This document shows, one piece after another, positions 32,481-41,741 of a stretch of DNA of 50,903 nt (positions are counted from its first letter, which is position 1; each line of letters opens with the position of its first letter). The position numbers were made by a program, and so were the translations under genes. The notes under the pieces are model-generated. The model made no database searches. It saw only the letters and a list, made by a program, of their open reading frames with translations, and was not told the origin of the DNA. This DNA is from Alphaproteobacteria bacterium. GTDB lineage: Bacteria > Pseudomonadota > Alphaproteobacteria > Rhodobacterales > Rhodobacteraceae. The stretch spans positions 1 through 50,903 of the forward strand of contig JAJRPO010000082.1 of the NCBI GenBank assembly GCA_024280735.1, written 5' to 3'.

Positions 32481-33104
32481 ATGAGAGATCCCCTAGAAGT
32501 TTACGCAAACACCCTCGTGCCGATGGTGGTGGAACAGACCGCACGCGGCGAACGGTCCTACGATATTTTTTCGCGCCTTTTGAAAGAGCGGATCATTTTT
32601 CTGTCCGGCCCTGTGCATGACGGCATGTCGACCCTGATTGTGGCGCAGCTGTTGTTCCTTGAGGCCGAAAACCCCAAGAAAGATATTTCCATGTACATCA
32701 ACAGCCCGGGCGGTGTTGTGACCTCTGGCTTGTCGATCTATGACACGATGCAATACATCCGGCCCAAGGTATCGACGCTTTGTGTGGGGCAGGCGGCCTC
32801 TATGGGGTCGTTGCTGTTGGCGGCTGGCGCGCCGGGGATGCGGTTTACCTTGCCCAATTCGCGCGTGATGGTGCATCAGCCATCGGGTGGTTTTCAGGGA
32901 CAGGCATCGGATATCCTGCTGCACGCCAAAGAGATCACCGACCTGAAAGACCGCTTGAATAAAATCTATGTCAAACATTGCGGTCAAGATCTGGAGACAG
33001 TGGAAAAAGCCCTGGATCGCGATAATTTTATGAGCGCGGAAGAGGCCAAAAAATGGGGTCTGGTGGACGAAATCGTGCAAGAACGTACGGAAGAAACGGA
33101 ATAA
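32481..33104 (+). CDS. clpP: ATP-dependent Clp protease proteolytic subunit
   Basis: The 207-residue serine protease subunit that forms the tetradecameric barrel. Catalytic Ser107 ([12 protein letters not shown]), His132 (VMVHQPSGG) and Asp181 (DRDNFMS) are present. The N-terminus [19 protein letters not shown] matches Rhodobacterales ClpP and supports ATG 32481; the upstream frame to 32400 is not homologous. The partner ATPase ClpX follows 213 bases downstream, after a terminator-like hairpin, so clpX may also have its own promoter. Confidence 0.97.
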   Translation: MRDPLEVYANTLVPMVVEQTARGERSYDIFSRLLKERIIFLSGPVHDGMSTLIVAQLLFLEAENPKKDISMYINSPGGVVTSGLSIYDTMQYIRPKVSTLCVGQAASMGSLLLAAGAPGMRFTLPNSRVMVHQPSGGFQGQASDILLHAKEITDLKDRLNKIYVKHCGQDLETVEKALDRDNFMSAEEAKKWGLVDEIVQERTEETE

Positions 33105-33142
33105 ATTCTGTCGCGATTGCAATGGATTATTCATGAAATTGT

Positions 33143-33174
33143 GGCATTCCGTGATCGACGGGGTGCCCTTTTTA
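33143..33174 (+). terminator. terminator between clpP and clpX
   Basis: GGCATTCCG and CGGGGTGCC pair with two G-T pairs around a short loop, followed by CTTTTTAT. It would reduce read-through from clpP, leaving clpX partly on its own promoter. Confidence 0.6.
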
Positions 33175-33317
33175 TCAAGAGAAGGACGCAGCCCGCGTCT
33201 GCACTTATGGCATTGTGCCTGTTGGCATTCTGCCATAGTGTTTGAGAGAAAGCCTGAATAGGCGTGGAATTACGTCTGAATCGCCGGATTCGGACCTTGT
33301 TTTGAGCGGAGTAAACA

Positions 33318-34580
33318 ATGGCAAATTCAGGTACTGGTGAGAGCAAAAACACGCTTTATTGCTCGTTTTGTGGTAAATCCCAACATGAGGTACGCAAGCT
33401 GATTGCTGGCCCGACCGTTTTTATCTGCGACGAATGTGTCGAGCTGTGCATGGATATTATCCGCGAGGAGGCGAAAACCTCGCTGGTGAAGTCCTCTGAC
33501 GGGGTGCCGACACCGCGCGAAATCTGTCAGGTTCTGGACGATTATGTGATTGGTCAGGAAATGGCCAAAAAGGTTTTGTCTGTGGCGGTTCACAACCACT
33601 ATAAACGGCTAAATCACGCTGAAAAGAATTCCGAGATAGAGCTGGCGAAGTCCAATATTTTGCTGATTGGGCCAACCGGTTGCGGTAAAACCTTGCTGGC
33701 CCAAACGCTGGCGCGGATCATTGATGTGCCGTTTACCATGGCGGATGCAACCACCCTGACCGAGGCCGGTTATGTGGGCGAAGATGTCGAAAACATCATT
33801 CTCAAATTGCTGCAAGCCTCTGAATACAATGTGGAACGGGCGCAGCGCGGCATCGTTTATATTGATGAAGTTGACAAGATTACCCGCAAATCCGACAACC
33901 CGTCAATTACCCGCGATGTATCGGGCGAAGGCGTGCAACAGGCTTTGCTGAAAATCATGGAGGGCACGGTTGCAAGCGTACCTCCGCAAGGCGGCCGTAA
34001 GCATCCGCAGCAGGAATTCCTGCAAGTTGATACCACCAATATCCTGTTTATCTGTGGCGGTGCATTTGCCGGCCTTGAGAAGATTATTGGCCAACGCGGT
34101 GCCGGTTCCGGCATCGGGTTTGGGGCGGATGTCAAAGACGAGGAAGACCGTGGCGTCGGCGAGGTTCTGCAAGATCTGGAGCCAGAGGATTTGTTGAAAT
34201 TCGGTCTGATACCGGAATTTGTCGGGCGCCTGCCGGTGATTGCCACTTTGACTGATCTGGACGAGGACGCGCTTGTTACCATCCTCTCGCAGCCGAAAAA
34301 TGCACTTGTAAAACAGTATCAGCGCTTGTTTGAGCTGGAAGACGCCAAGCTGACCTTTACCGAGGACGCGCTGAGTGCGATTGCCAAACGGGCGATTGGC
34401 CGTAAAACTGGGGCGCGCGGATTGCGTTCCATTATGGAAGACATTTTGTTGAACACCATGTTTGATCTGCCAGGCCAAGAAAATGTGGCCGAGGTTGTGG
34501 TCAACGTGGAAGCCGTGAGCCGCGAGGCAGAGCCGCTGATGGTTTATGCAGATGCTGAGGAAGAAGAAGCTTCTGCTTGA
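33318..34580 (+). CDS. clpX: ATP-dependent Clp protease ATP-binding subunit
   Basis: The AAA+ unfoldase that feeds proteins to ClpP. In 420 residues: a C4 zinc-binding domain (Cys15, Cys18, Cys37, Cys40), Walker A GPTGCGKT (118-125), Walker [11 protein letters not shown], the GYVGEDVE pore region and the C-terminal small domain with [18 protein letters not shown] lies eight bases before ATG 33318. It is fully typical of ClpX. Confidence 0.98.
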   Translation: MANSGTGESKNTLYCSFCGKSQHEVRKLIAGPTVFICDECVELCMDIIREEAKTSLVKSSDGVPTPREICQVLDDYVIGQEMAKKVLSVAVHNHYKRLNHAEKNSEIELAKSNILLIGPTGCGKTLLAQTLARIIDVPFTMADATTLTEAGYVGEDVENIILKLLQASEYNVERAQRGIVYIDEVDKITRKSDNPSITRDVSGEGVQQALLKIMEGTVASVPPQGGRKHPQQEFLQVDTTNILFICGGAFAGLEKIIGQRGAGSGIGFGADVKDEEDRGVGEVLQDLEPEDLLKFGLIPEFVGRLPVIATLTDLDEDALVTILSQPKNALVKQYQRLFELEDAKLTFTEDALSAIAKRAIGRKTGARGLRSIMEDILLNTMFDLPGQENVAEVVVNVEAVSREAEPLMVYADAEEEEASA

Positions 34581-34639
34581 ATGCGCTGAACCCTGCGGGG
34601 TTCTGGGCTGGCAGTGATTTTCGCGAATAGGTGATGATT

Positions 34640-35014
34640 ATGAAAAAACTCCTGAGATATTTCATCTGGTGGCAGGATTCCACTGTGGGCACCCAGTTTT
34701 TCACTTGGCGCAAAGGCGTCAAAGTGGGCGAAGACGGTGACGGTAACACGTATTATGAAACCCGCGACGGCAAGAAACGCTGGGTGATGTATAACGGCGA
34801 GTGTGAGGCGTCGCGCGTTTCTGCCGATTGGCACGGCTGGCTGCACCACACCTTTGACAGCCCGCCAACAGAGGCACCGCTGGCCCATAAATCGTGGGAA
34901 AAACCACATCAGGAAAACCTGACAGGCAGCCCCGCTGCCTATGCGCCGCTGGGATCATTGCGGCAGGCCAATCCGGCGGATCGTTCGGATTATGACGCTT
35001 GGCAACCAGAATAA
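34640..35014 (+). CDS. NADH-ubiquinone oxidoreductase NDUFA12-type accessory subunit
   Basis: A protein of about 124 residues homologous to mitochondrial NDUFA12 (B17.2), an accessory subunit of complex I kept in alphaproteobacteria. Signatures are [39 protein letters not shown] and [13 protein letters not shown] choose ATG 34640 because AGGTGA lies six bases upstream; GTG 34631 and ATG 34634 are alternatives. It heads the set NDUFA12-MlaD-DUF2155, with 14 bases before mlaD. Confidence 0.93.
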   Translation: MKKLLRYFIWWQDSTVGTQFFTWRKGVKVGEDGDGNTYYETRDGKKRWVMYNGECEASRVSADWHGWLHHTFDSPPTEAPLAHKSWEKPHQENLTGSPAAYAPLGSLRQANPADRSDYDAWQPE

Positions 35015-35028
35015 AGTAGTAATAACCG

Positions 35029-35475
35029 ATGTCTAACAATGCAGCAGAAACAGTGATTGGCGCGGTGGTTGTGGCCGCCGCCGCAGGTTTTTTGGCTTAT
35101 GCCGCCAATACCACCGGGGTTTCCGGCGCGACTGACAGCTATCAATTACACGCCAATTTTCGCTCGGTTGAGGGGATCAGCCTTGGCACCGATGTGCGGC
35201 TGGCAGGGGTCAAGGTGGGCACAGTGACAGGCTTGTATCTGAACCCGCAAACTTTTCGGGCTGAAACAACATTCTCGGTAGATAAATCCATTATAATGCC
35301 GGAAGACAGCGCCGTTGTTATTGCATCCGAGGGATTGCTTGGCGGGAATTTTGTTGAACTGGTTCCCGGCGGTTCTGAATTCAATCTGGAGGACGGCGAC
35401 GAGTTTCTGGACACGCAAGGTGCCGTCAGTTTGATTACGCTATTACTGAAATTCGTTACCGGCTCCAAGGAATGA
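35029..35475 (+). CDS. mlaD: outer-membrane lipid asymmetry protein MlaD
   Basis: A 148-residue periplasmic, membrane-anchored lipid-binding protein of the MCE family, the substrate-binding part of the Mla phospholipid transporter. One N-terminal helix (about 7-25, VIGAVVVAAAAGFLAYAA) precedes the MCE domain (about 38-115: FRSVEGISLGTDVRLAGVKVG, SEGLLGGNFVEL). The other Mla genes are not in the window, which is normal for Rhodobacterales where mlaD sits here. The stop overlaps the DUF2155 start (ATGA). Confidence 0.93.
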   Translation: MSNNAAETVIGAVVVAAAAGFLAYAANTTGVSGATDSYQLHANFRSVEGISLGTDVRLAGVKVGTVTGLYLNPQTFRAETTFSVDKSIIMPEDSAVVIASEGLLGGNFVELVPGGSEFNLEDGDEFLDTQGAVSLITLLLKFVTGSKE

Positions 35476-35849
35476 TGTCGTTTCTGCGTATTTTGGTGCT
35501 TGGAATGCTGGTCGTTTCGCCTCTGAATGCGCAAAGTAACGTCGAAACTAAATCGGGTGACACGGTGCATTTGCGCGCACTTGATATTATCACAGGCATT
35601 GCGCAAGATCTGGAAATCAAAGTAGGCGAAACGCTGGCTTATGAGCGTTTGACGATCGAAGTTGATGAGTGCCGCTTTCCGGTTGCCAATGCGGCAGGGG
35701 ATGCCTTTGCCTATCTGGTAATCAATGACGTGCGAGAGGACAGCCCTCGATTTGAGGGGTGGATGATCGCCTCTAGCCCGGCGCTATCAGCAATGGATCA
35801 CCCGCGCTATGATGTTTGGTTGCTGTCCTGTAGCACATCCGAGGGCTGA
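35472..35849 (+). CDS. DUF2155 domain periplasmic protein
   Basis: A 125-residue exported protein with a signal peptide (1-20, ending LNA). The domain (about 33-120) has the family's VHLRALDIITG, CRFP and FEGWMIASSPALSAMDHPRYDVWLLSC, with two conserved cysteines. Function is unknown; the family is confined mainly to alphaproteobacteria and consistently lies beside mlaD and aat. Its last 43 bases overlap the 3' end of the convergent aat gene. Confidence 0.92.
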   Translation: MMSFLRILVLGMLVVSPLNAQSNVETKSGDTVHLRALDIITGIAQDLEIKVGETLAYERLTIEVDECRFPVANAAGDAFAYLVINDVREDSPRFEGWMIASSPALSAMDHPRYDVWLLSCSTSEG

Positions 35850-36457
35850 ACCTCTGCCGGCTGGGCATTGAAATCTGCCCGTATTTTCAATGCTTTGGTC
35901 AGCTCGCGGTGGTATTTTCCGTGTGATATTTCCACCGCTCCCAGACTGGCCAAATGGTCGGTCAGGAATTGCGTGTCAAACAGGGTAAACCCGCCAAAGC
36001 GCAAGCGAGACATAAGGTAGGCCAGCGCTATTTTTGACGCATCGCTGCGCCGCGAGAACATGCTTTCGCCGAAAAATGCGCCGCCCAGAACCACACCGTA
36101 GACGCCGCCGACCAGATCAGCCCCGTCCCACACTTCCAGAGAATGCGCGCAGTTCATGTCGTGCAATTGGCTATAGAGGTCAAATATTTCGGCGTTGATC
36201 CATGTTTCTTCGTGGTCAGCACAACCGCGTACAACGGCGGTGAAATCACGGTCCGTTGTGATCTGAAACGGTTGGCGGCGGATTTTACGGCGTAAACTGC
36301 GGGAAATATGAAAATCTTCCAGCCGAAACACGCCACGGCGTTCTGGATCAACCCAGAAAACCTCACTGCTGTCCGCGCCTTCTGCCATCGGAAAAACCCC
36401 GTTCGCATAGGCACGCAATAGCAGTTCTGGCGTTATTTCATCCGGCCCGTCGCGCAT
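35807..36457 (-). CDS. aat: leucyl/phenylalanyl-tRNA--protein transferase
   Basis: Aat moves Leu or Phe from aminoacyl-tRNA to N-terminal Arg or Lys of proteins, making them ClpAPS substrates (N-end rule). The 216 residues start with ITPELLLRAYANGVFPMAE and carry VFWVDPERRGVF, HEETWI, NCAHSLEVWDGADLVGGVYGV, GESMFSRRSDASKIAL and LFDTQFLTDHLASLGA, all family motifs. Its ATG follows the accC stop directly, so accB-accC-aat form one unit. The 3' end overlaps DUF2155 in a convergent arrangement. Confidence 0.96.
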   Translation of the reverse strand: MRDGPDEITPELLLRAYANGVFPMAEGADSSEVFWVDPERRGVFRLEDFHISRSLRRKIRRQPFQITTDRDFTAVVRGCADHEETWINAEIFDLYSQLHDMNCAHSLEVWDGADLVGGVYGVVLGGAFFGESMFSRRSDASKIALAYLMSRLRFGGFTLFDTQFLTDHLASLGAVEISHGKYHRELTKALKIRADFNAQPAEVQPSDVLQDSNQTS

Positions 36458-37807
36458 CTATTCCGCCGCTTGGGCCTCCAGCCATTTTTCCAGCCAATGG
36501 ATGTCATAGTCACCGGATTGAATGTCCGGTTCATCCAGCAACCTGTCGAACAGGGGCAGGGTGGTGTCAACGCCGTCTACGATCAGTTCGCCCAGTGCGC
36601 GCCGCAGACGGGCCAAGGTGGCCTGCCGTGTGGTGCCAGTGACAATCAGTTTTGCAATCAGGCTGTCGTAATAGGGCGGGATGGTATAGCCGTCATAAAG
36701 GGCTGAATCCATCCGTACCCCAAGGCCGCCCGGCGCGTGGAAAGTGGTGATTTTTCCGGGGCAGGGGGTGAAATCCGGTAGCCGCTCCGCGTTGATACGA
36801 ACCTCGATGGCATGGCCTTTGATCGACAGGTTTTCTTGGCGAAAAGTCATTTCCTCGCCTGCGGCGACGCGGATTTGCTGTTTTACCAGATCAACGCCGA
36901 AAATGGCCTCGGTCACGGGATGTTCCACCTGCAAACGGGTGTTCATTTCGATGAAGAAAAACTCGCCGCGTTCAAACAGGAATTCGATTGTACCAGCGCC
37001 GGCATAGTTGATACCTGCCACCGCATCGGCGCAAAGTTTGCCAATGCGTTCGCGGGTTTCGGGGTCAATACCGGGGCCTGGTGCCTCCTCGAATACCTTT
37101 TGGTGACGACGCTGCAAGGAGCAATCCCGCTCGCCTAAATGCACCGCACGGCCTTTGCCGTCGCCAAAAACCTGCACCTCGATGTGGCGCGGTAGGGTCA
37201 GGTATTTTTCGATATAAACTTCGTCATTGCCAAAAGCCGCCTTGGATTCGGCGCGGGCGCCAAAGAATGCGTCCTTTAGGTCATCACGGGTTTTGGCCAG
37301 TTTCATGCCACGCCCACCGCCACCAGCGGTGGCTTTGACGATCACAGGAAAGCCCATTTCGTCGGAAACCTTAAAGGCCTCCTCGATTGTGGGGACACCG
37401 CCGTCAGACCCGGGCACACAGGGCACGCCGAGTTTTTTCATGGTGTCTTTGGCGGTGATTTTGTCACCCATGATACGAATGTGTTCGGCGGTTGGGCCGA
37501 TGAATTTGATGTCGTGGTCTTCGAGTACTTGCACAAAATTGGCGTTTTCCGACAGGAAGCCATAGCCGGGATGCACGGCCTCTGCGCCGGTTATTTCACA
37601 GGCGGAAATGATGTTGGGCACATTGAGGTAGCTGAGTGTCCCGCTGGGCGGGCCGATGCAAATGCTCTCGTCTGCCATGCGAACATGCATGGCGTCGGCG
37701 TCGGCAGTCGAGTGTACGGCAACAGTCAGGATGCCCAATTCGCGGCAAGCGCGGATCACCCGCAAGGCGATTTCACCACGATTGGCGATCAGAATTTTGG
37801 AAAACAT
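36458..37807 (-). CDS. accC: acetyl-CoA carboxylase biotin carboxylase subunit
   Basis: AccC carboxylates biotin on AccB with ATP and bicarbonate, the first step of fatty acid synthesis. The 449 residues run from MFSKILIANRGEIALRVIRA through the glycine-rich ATP site KATAGGGGRGMKLA, the HLGERDCSLQRRHQKVFEEAP motif, EFFFIEMNTRLQVEHPVTE and the C-terminal domain. Length and order are standard. It lies 18 bases after accB and its stop abuts the aat start. Confidence 0.97.
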   Translation of the reverse strand: MFSKILIANRGEIALRVIRACRELGILTVAVHSTADADAMHVRMADESICIGPPSGTLSYLNVPNIISACEITGAEAVHPGYGFLSENANFVQVLEDHDIKFIGPTAEHIRIMGDKITAKDTMKKLGVPCVPGSDGGVPTIEEAFKVSDEMGFPVIVKATAGGGGRGMKLAKTRDDLKDAFFGARAESKAAFGNDEVYIEKYLTLPRHIEVQVFGDGKGRAVHLGERDCSLQRRHQKVFEEAPGPGIDPETRERIGKLCADAVAGINYAGAGTIEFLFERGEFFFIEMNTRLQVEHPVTEAIFGVDLVKQQIRVAAGEEMTFRQENLSIKGHAIEVRINAERLPDFTPCPGKITTFHAPGGLGVRMDSALYDGYTIPPYYDSLIAKLIVTGTTRQATLARLRRALGELIVDGVDTTLPLFDRLLDEPDIQSGDYDIHWLEKWLEAQAAE

Positions 37808-37825
37808 GGCGATTAGCCCCCTGTT

Positions 37826-38311
37826 TTATTCAATAACCACCAGTGGTGAGCCGAATTCAACTGCCGCACCATCGTCCACGAGAATACGTTTTACCGTGCC
37901 CGCTTTGGGGGCCGGAATCTGGTTCATGGTTTTCATGGCCTCAATGATCAGAATGGTCTGACCCTCTTTGATGCTGTCGCCAACGGAGATAAACGCAGGC
38001 GCGTCTGGTTCGGCGGCAAGGTAGACCGTGCCCACCATAGGCGAGGTCACAGCGCCGGGTAATTCTGCCGGATCGCCCGCATCAGTGGTCGCGGTGGCGG
38101 CGGCGGCTATGGGGGCCGGAGCGGCTGCCGCATAGGGTGCGGCCATGGCCACCGGTGCGGCAGAGGCCATTTTGCGGGTGACGCGCACATCAATCTGGCC
38201 GTCGTCCTGAAACTTGCGTTTGACCCGAATTTCCGCGAGATCATTATCGCAAAGCATCTCGGACAGGGCCTTGATGAATTCGACATCCGCGTCTTGTGTT
38301 TTGTTAGACAT
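37826..38311 (-). CDS. accB: biotin carboxyl carrier protein of acetyl-CoA carboxylase
   Basis: AccB (161 residues) carries the covalently bound biotin. An N-terminal domain (1-47) is followed by an Ala/Pro-rich linker (about 49-85) and the biotinyl domain with EAMKTMNQI, Lys127. ATG 38311 ([16 protein letters not shown]) is chosen because GAGG lies six bases upstream; the frame extends further to 38497 without homology. It leads the accB-accC-aat unit, divergent from the PPK2 gene. Confidence 0.95.
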   Translation of the reverse strand: MSNKTQDADVEFIKALSEMLCDNDLAEIRVKRKFQDDGQIDVRVTRKMASAAPVAMAAPYAAAAPAPIAAAATATTDAGDPAELPGAVTSPMVGTVYLAAEPDAPAFISVGDSIKEGQTILIIEAMKTMNQIPAPKAGTVKRILVDDGAAVEFGSPLVVIE

Positions 38312-38514
38312 TGCTACCTCAGTTTGTCGCGGCCTGACTGTGATGCCAAGCGTAGGGGTATGTATATGGGTTTTCGTGGCAGGTTTAAAGGGCGGAGTGT
38401 GGATTTTGATCATTGGCAATAACCGGTGATTTTTGCCAAAATGTTGATCCATATCAATCCATTTTGGCGCGGCATTTGATAGGAATATTGCATGCAAAAA
38501 TGATGGGGGATGTT

Positions 38515-39396
38515 ATGCCTGAAAAAATGGATTCTGATGTGGAATTTCCGGCACCACCGGCGGCGGCTATTCGCTTTGAACAGGGGCAATACCCCTATGC
38601 GGACAAGATAAAACGCGCGCAGTATGAGCAGCAAAAGGCCAAATTGCAGGTCGAGTTGTTAAAGGTCCAGAAATGGGTCGAGGATACGGGAGCCAAGGTT
38701 GTGTTGTTGTTTGAGGGTCGCGATGCGGCGGGCAAGGGCGGCACGATCAAGCGGTTCATGGAACATATGAACCCACGGGCTGCACGGGTTGTGGCGTTGA
38801 ATAAACCAACGGACCGCGAGCGTGGCCAGTGGTATTTTCAACGCTACATCGAGCATCTGCCCAGCAAGGGTGAAATGGTATTGTTTGACCGCAGTTGGTA
38901 CAATCGGGCGGGCGTCGAGCGGGTGATGGATTTCTGCAATCCGGCTGAGTATCTGGAATTTATGCGTGAAACGCCCGAGTTGGAACGCATGTTGCGCCGC
39001 TCTGGCATCCATCTGTTCAAATATTGGTTTTCGGTGACCCAGGAAGAACAGAAACGCCGTTTTGATTCGCGCGAAACCGATCCGTTGAAGCAGTGGAAAC
39101 TGTCACCCGTGGATCGTGCCAGCCTGAATAAATGGGATGATTATACCGAGGCCAAGGAGGCGATGTTCTTTTATACTGACACCGCAGATGCGCCGTGGAC
39201 GATTATCAAATCGAACGACAAGAAACGCGCCCGTTTGAATACCATGCGGCATTTTCTGGCAAATATTCCCTATCCTAACCGCGATCCGGAAAACGCGCCG
39301 GAACCGGATCCGTTGATTGTGGGATCCGCCAATCATGTGATTGGCCATGATGCGCATATTTTGGGCAAGACGCTGCATCCGCAAGGGCGCAAATAA
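38515..39396 (+). CDS. ppk2: polyphosphate kinase 2 (PPK2)
   Basis: A PPK2-type kinase of 293 residues that transfers phosphate between polyphosphate and nucleotides. Walker A GRDAAGKGGT (68-77), lid residues NKPTDRERGQWYFQRY and Walker B FDRSWYNRAGVE (124-135) are clear. The length and the 'PYADKIKRAQYEQQKAKLQ' start fit the class I, one-domain form. ATG 38515 is preferred, with GGGGGA upstream; ATGs at 38500 and 38503 are possible. Direction of reaction (NDP or NMP as acceptor) cannot be read from sequence. Confidence 0.93.
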   Translation: MPEKMDSDVEFPAPPAAAIRFEQGQYPYADKIKRAQYEQQKAKLQVELLKVQKWVEDTGAKVVLLFEGRDAAGKGGTIKRFMEHMNPRAARVVALNKPTDRERGQWYFQRYIEHLPSKGEMVLFDRSWYNRAGVERVMDFCNPAEYLEFMRETPELERMLRRSGIHLFKYWFSVTQEEQKRRFDSRETDPLKQWKLSPVDRASLNKWDDYTEAKEAMFFYTDTADAPWTIIKSNDKKRARLNTMRHFLANIPYPNRDPENAPEPDPLIVGSANHVIGHDAHILGKTLHPQGRK

Positions 39397-39430
39397 CCCG
39401 CCCTGTTTCGAATTCGTGCTAAATATCCCC

Positions 39431-39480
39431 GCCGGAGGCATCAAAGCCTTCGGCCATAGAGCGTTTCGCGAAACGCTCTA
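39431..39480. repeat. hairpin plus perfect 24-bp palindrome after PPK2
   Basis: GCCGGAGGC (39431-39439) pairs with GCCTTCGGC (39446-39454) apart from one mismatch. Directly after it comes TAGAGCGTTTCG (39457-39468) followed by its exact complement (39469-39480), a 24-bp perfect palindrome. The palindrome contains the stop codon of the minus-strand RTX gene. The half-site matches the tips of the element at 47581-47681, so it may be a collapsed copy of the same family. Confidence 0.6.
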
Positions 39481-40944
39481 AATAATATCCAGATCATCCA
39501 GTAACTGTGCTTTGGTTGCGCCTTTGATCGTGAGGATATCATCCTCGCCAAAATCCAGCACAAAGGCATTTCCTATCTTTGAGCCAAATTGATCGAGAAC
39601 CTGTTCAGCGGTTTTAACACCACGCCACAGGGTATCATCAAGGGCGATTGTGTCTAGGTTATCTTTGAAATCCAGCACCTTATCCTTGTCACTTCCCTTG
39701 CGGAATACAAAGGTATCTGCGCCTTTCCCCCCTGTCAGTTGGTCGTCGCCTTTGTCACCTGCCAACCTGTCCCGCCCCTCATTGCCGCGCAGCACGTCTT
39801 TGCCAGCGCCCCCTTGCAGCCTGTCATTGCCTTTGCCGCCCAACAGATGATCGCGGCCAAGCCCGCCTTTGAGGATGTCACGCCCGCCAAACCCCTCAAT
39901 CACGTCACTGCCTTTGAGGCCATTAATGCGGTTATTACCGCTGTTGCCGGTCAGGTAATCCGCCTTGCTCGTGGGGGTGCCGCCGCCAAGCGTGTCGTCC
40001 ATTGTCGTTAAGTCGCGCTCATGCGCGGCGTAGGGGATGAAACCGTCGGCAATCGCTTTGGCTTTCAGCCCATTGATTTTGCCGGATTTGTTGACGTAAT
40101 CAACCACGAACACCGGAATGTCGTTGGCGAGGAAATCTTTCTGCAAGATTTTCACGGTGTCATTGTCCACATTTAGCCTGTTATTTTGGTCCTTGCCGCC
40201 GGTGTAATAGGTATCCTCCACCGCGATCGCGCCGGTGGCGTCGAGCAGGGCCGCCTTGCGGGTGGCGTCCGTGCCCTCCAATGCGTCCATAATGAAAGCG
40301 CCGTTTTGCAGAATGACAAAGAAATCCGGGTTGGCCTCGCGGGCATGCGCCGTCATTTCGACCACAAAATCGATCATCCGCTGGGCCGCGTCCAATTCGT
40401 CATTCTTGGCGGGATCACCTATCTGCCGGTTGCTGTTTGGCACCTCGACTGCCCAATAATAATAGGCGTCAACAATGTCGAGATAGGCGGCATCAAACCC
40501 CTGAGCCACAATTTCATCGAGCCAGCCAGTGCCCGCGTCATTGTAAATATTGTCTTGCCAATCGCCATCCCAGAACCGCACTTTGCGGCTCTCGGGCCAA
40601 TCGGGGTTGGTGGCACCCAGCCAATCGGGGGCTGCGTTTGTCAGGGCACCGCTGGCCAATCCGTTGACTGTCCAGGAGGTTTCCCAATGGTCGCGAAATT
40701 CCGACGCCTCGCCGATCGACATATAGGCCACGGCCACTGTGCGCCCGCCGGGGCCGTCTTTGATAGCGGATATTTCGGCGGCGGTGAATTTGTTGGCACC
40801 GTCGCCGTCGGCCGAGAAATCCATCACTATCAGGTCATGGCTGGCCTGCGCCAAAGCGGCGGCATCCAAGCCATCGCTGTCTTGCAACTGATAACCCCAA
40901 TTTGCAACTTCTACAGGTCCTGTCGAGGTTTGGAACAGAGGCAT
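39478..40944 (-). CDS. GH114-like (endo-alpha-1,4-polygalactosaminidase) RTX protein
   Basis: A 488-residue protein with a TIM-barrel-like domain (about 10-325) of the TM1410/GH114 family. Supporting parts are ANWGYQLQ, LIVMDFSADG, VAYMSIGEASEFRDHW, KVRFWDGDWQDNIY, GFDAAYLDIVDAYYYW, VILQNGAFIMDAL and EDTYYTGGKDQNNRLN. A C-terminal RTX region follows (about 340-430; GGLGRDHLLGGKGNDRLQGG) and ends in a type I secretion-type tail (VLDFKDNLDTI). GH114 enzymes cut polygalactosamine in biofilm matrix. No Sec signal is seen, as expected for type I export. The stop codon lies in the palindrome. Confidence 0.85.
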   Translation of the reverse strand: MPLFQTSTGPVEVANWGYQLQDSDGLDAAALAQASHDLIVMDFSADGDGANKFTAAEISAIKDGPGGRTVAVAYMSIGEASEFRDHWETSWTVNGLASGALTNAAPDWLGATNPDWPESRKVRFWDGDWQDNIYNDAGTGWLDEIVAQGFDAAYLDIVDAYYYWAVEVPNSNRQIGDPAKNDELDAAQRMIDFVVEMTAHAREANPDFFVILQNGAFIMDALEGTDATRKAALLDATGAIAVEDTYYTGGKDQNNRLNVDNDTVKILQKDFLANDIPVFVVDYVNKSGKINGLKAKAIADGFIPYAAHERDLTTMDDTLGGGTPTSKADYLTGNSGNNRINGLKGSDVIEGFGGRDILKGGLGRDHLLGGKGNDRLQGGAGKDVLRGNEGRDRLAGDKGDDQLTGGKGADTFVFRKGSDKDKVLDFKDNLDTIALDDTLWRGVKTAEQVLDQFGSKIGNAFVLDFGEDDILTIKGATKAQLLDDLDII

Positions 40945-40974
40945 AGGCTATCCTTTGGGTTCCTCCCAAGGATA

Positions 40975-41730
40975 TTACTGCGCCGCCGCCCGTTCTGCCA
41001 CAACGATCTGGGCCATGCTGGCCAGCGGCACATACCCGCGCAGAAGGGTGTTTCCGACTACGAAGGTTGGCGTGCCGGTGACTTGCATTTTATTGCCTAG
41101 GTCGTGCATTTGCGCGATGTGTGCGTCAACTTTCGGGCTTTTCATCTGCTCTAGAATGATCTCTCCGTCTAGACCGGCCCTATGGGCCAACAAGCGGATT
41201 GATTTCTCGTTCATCGGGCCGTTGAAAACCATCAACTCCTCGTGCAGGGCGGCGTAAGCTTTGGGGCCGAGTGCTTGCAAAGTGGCGATGGCCATTTGCG
41301 AGGAGGTGGTCGAATCATCCCCAAGAATGGGGTATTCTTTGACGATCAGCTTGATGTTGCCATCGATTTTCAACAACTCCGCGACCTCGCTATGGGCCTT
41401 GCGGCAATAGCCGCAGCGATAGTCGAGGAATTCCACCATGACGATGTCGCCATCCGGGTTGCCACCCACATAGGAAATGCCATCCTCGAACAACGCGCTG
41501 GCATTATCTGCCAACATTTGCACATCGGCCTGTGCCTCGGCCACCTGTTGCTGGTTTTCCAGCACATTCATCGCCTCGACCAATACTTGCGGGTTTTCCA
41601 GCAGGTAAGCGCGTACCTCCGCGCGGAACATACTGCGTTCCTCATCATTCATCGCCTTAATATCAAAGGCTTGCGCGCTGAATGGCAGCAAGGTTGCGGC
41701 CACAAAGGCCAGTGTTTTTAGTATCCCCAT
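40975..41730 (-). CDS. DsbA-family thiol-disulfide oxidoreductase
   Basis: A 251-residue periplasmic protein with a signal peptide (1-21, ending AQA), a helical N-terminal stretch (22-80) and a thioredoxin fold with the active site CGYC (Cys106, Cys109) in VEFLDYRCGYCRKAHSEV. The cis-Pro loop is seen as VTGTPTFVVGN. It resembles the Com1/ScsC-like DsbA subgroup. It follows the M48 protease by 11 bases on the same strand and precedes the GH114-like gene by 30 bases. Re-oxidation could be by DsbB at 9480. Confidence 0.92.
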   Translation of the reverse strand: MGILKTLAFVAATLLPFSAQAFDIKAMNDEERSMFRAEVRAYLLENPQVLVEAMNVLENQQQVAEAQADVQMLADNASALFEDGISYVGGNPDGDIVMVEFLDYRCGYCRKAHSEVAELLKIDGNIKLIVKEYPILGDDSTTSSQMAIATLQALGPKAYAALHEELMVFNGPMNEKSIRLLAHRAGLDGEIILEQMKSPKVDAHIAQMHDLGNKMQVTGTPTFVVGNTLLRGYVPLASMAQIVVAERAAAQ

Positions 41731-41741
41731 CGGGTAGTCTC

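Noticed and set aside
40186-41100. 304-residue plus-strand open frame opposite the GH114-like and DsbA-like genes
   Set aside because: It spans the junction of two well-supported genes and shows no known motif.
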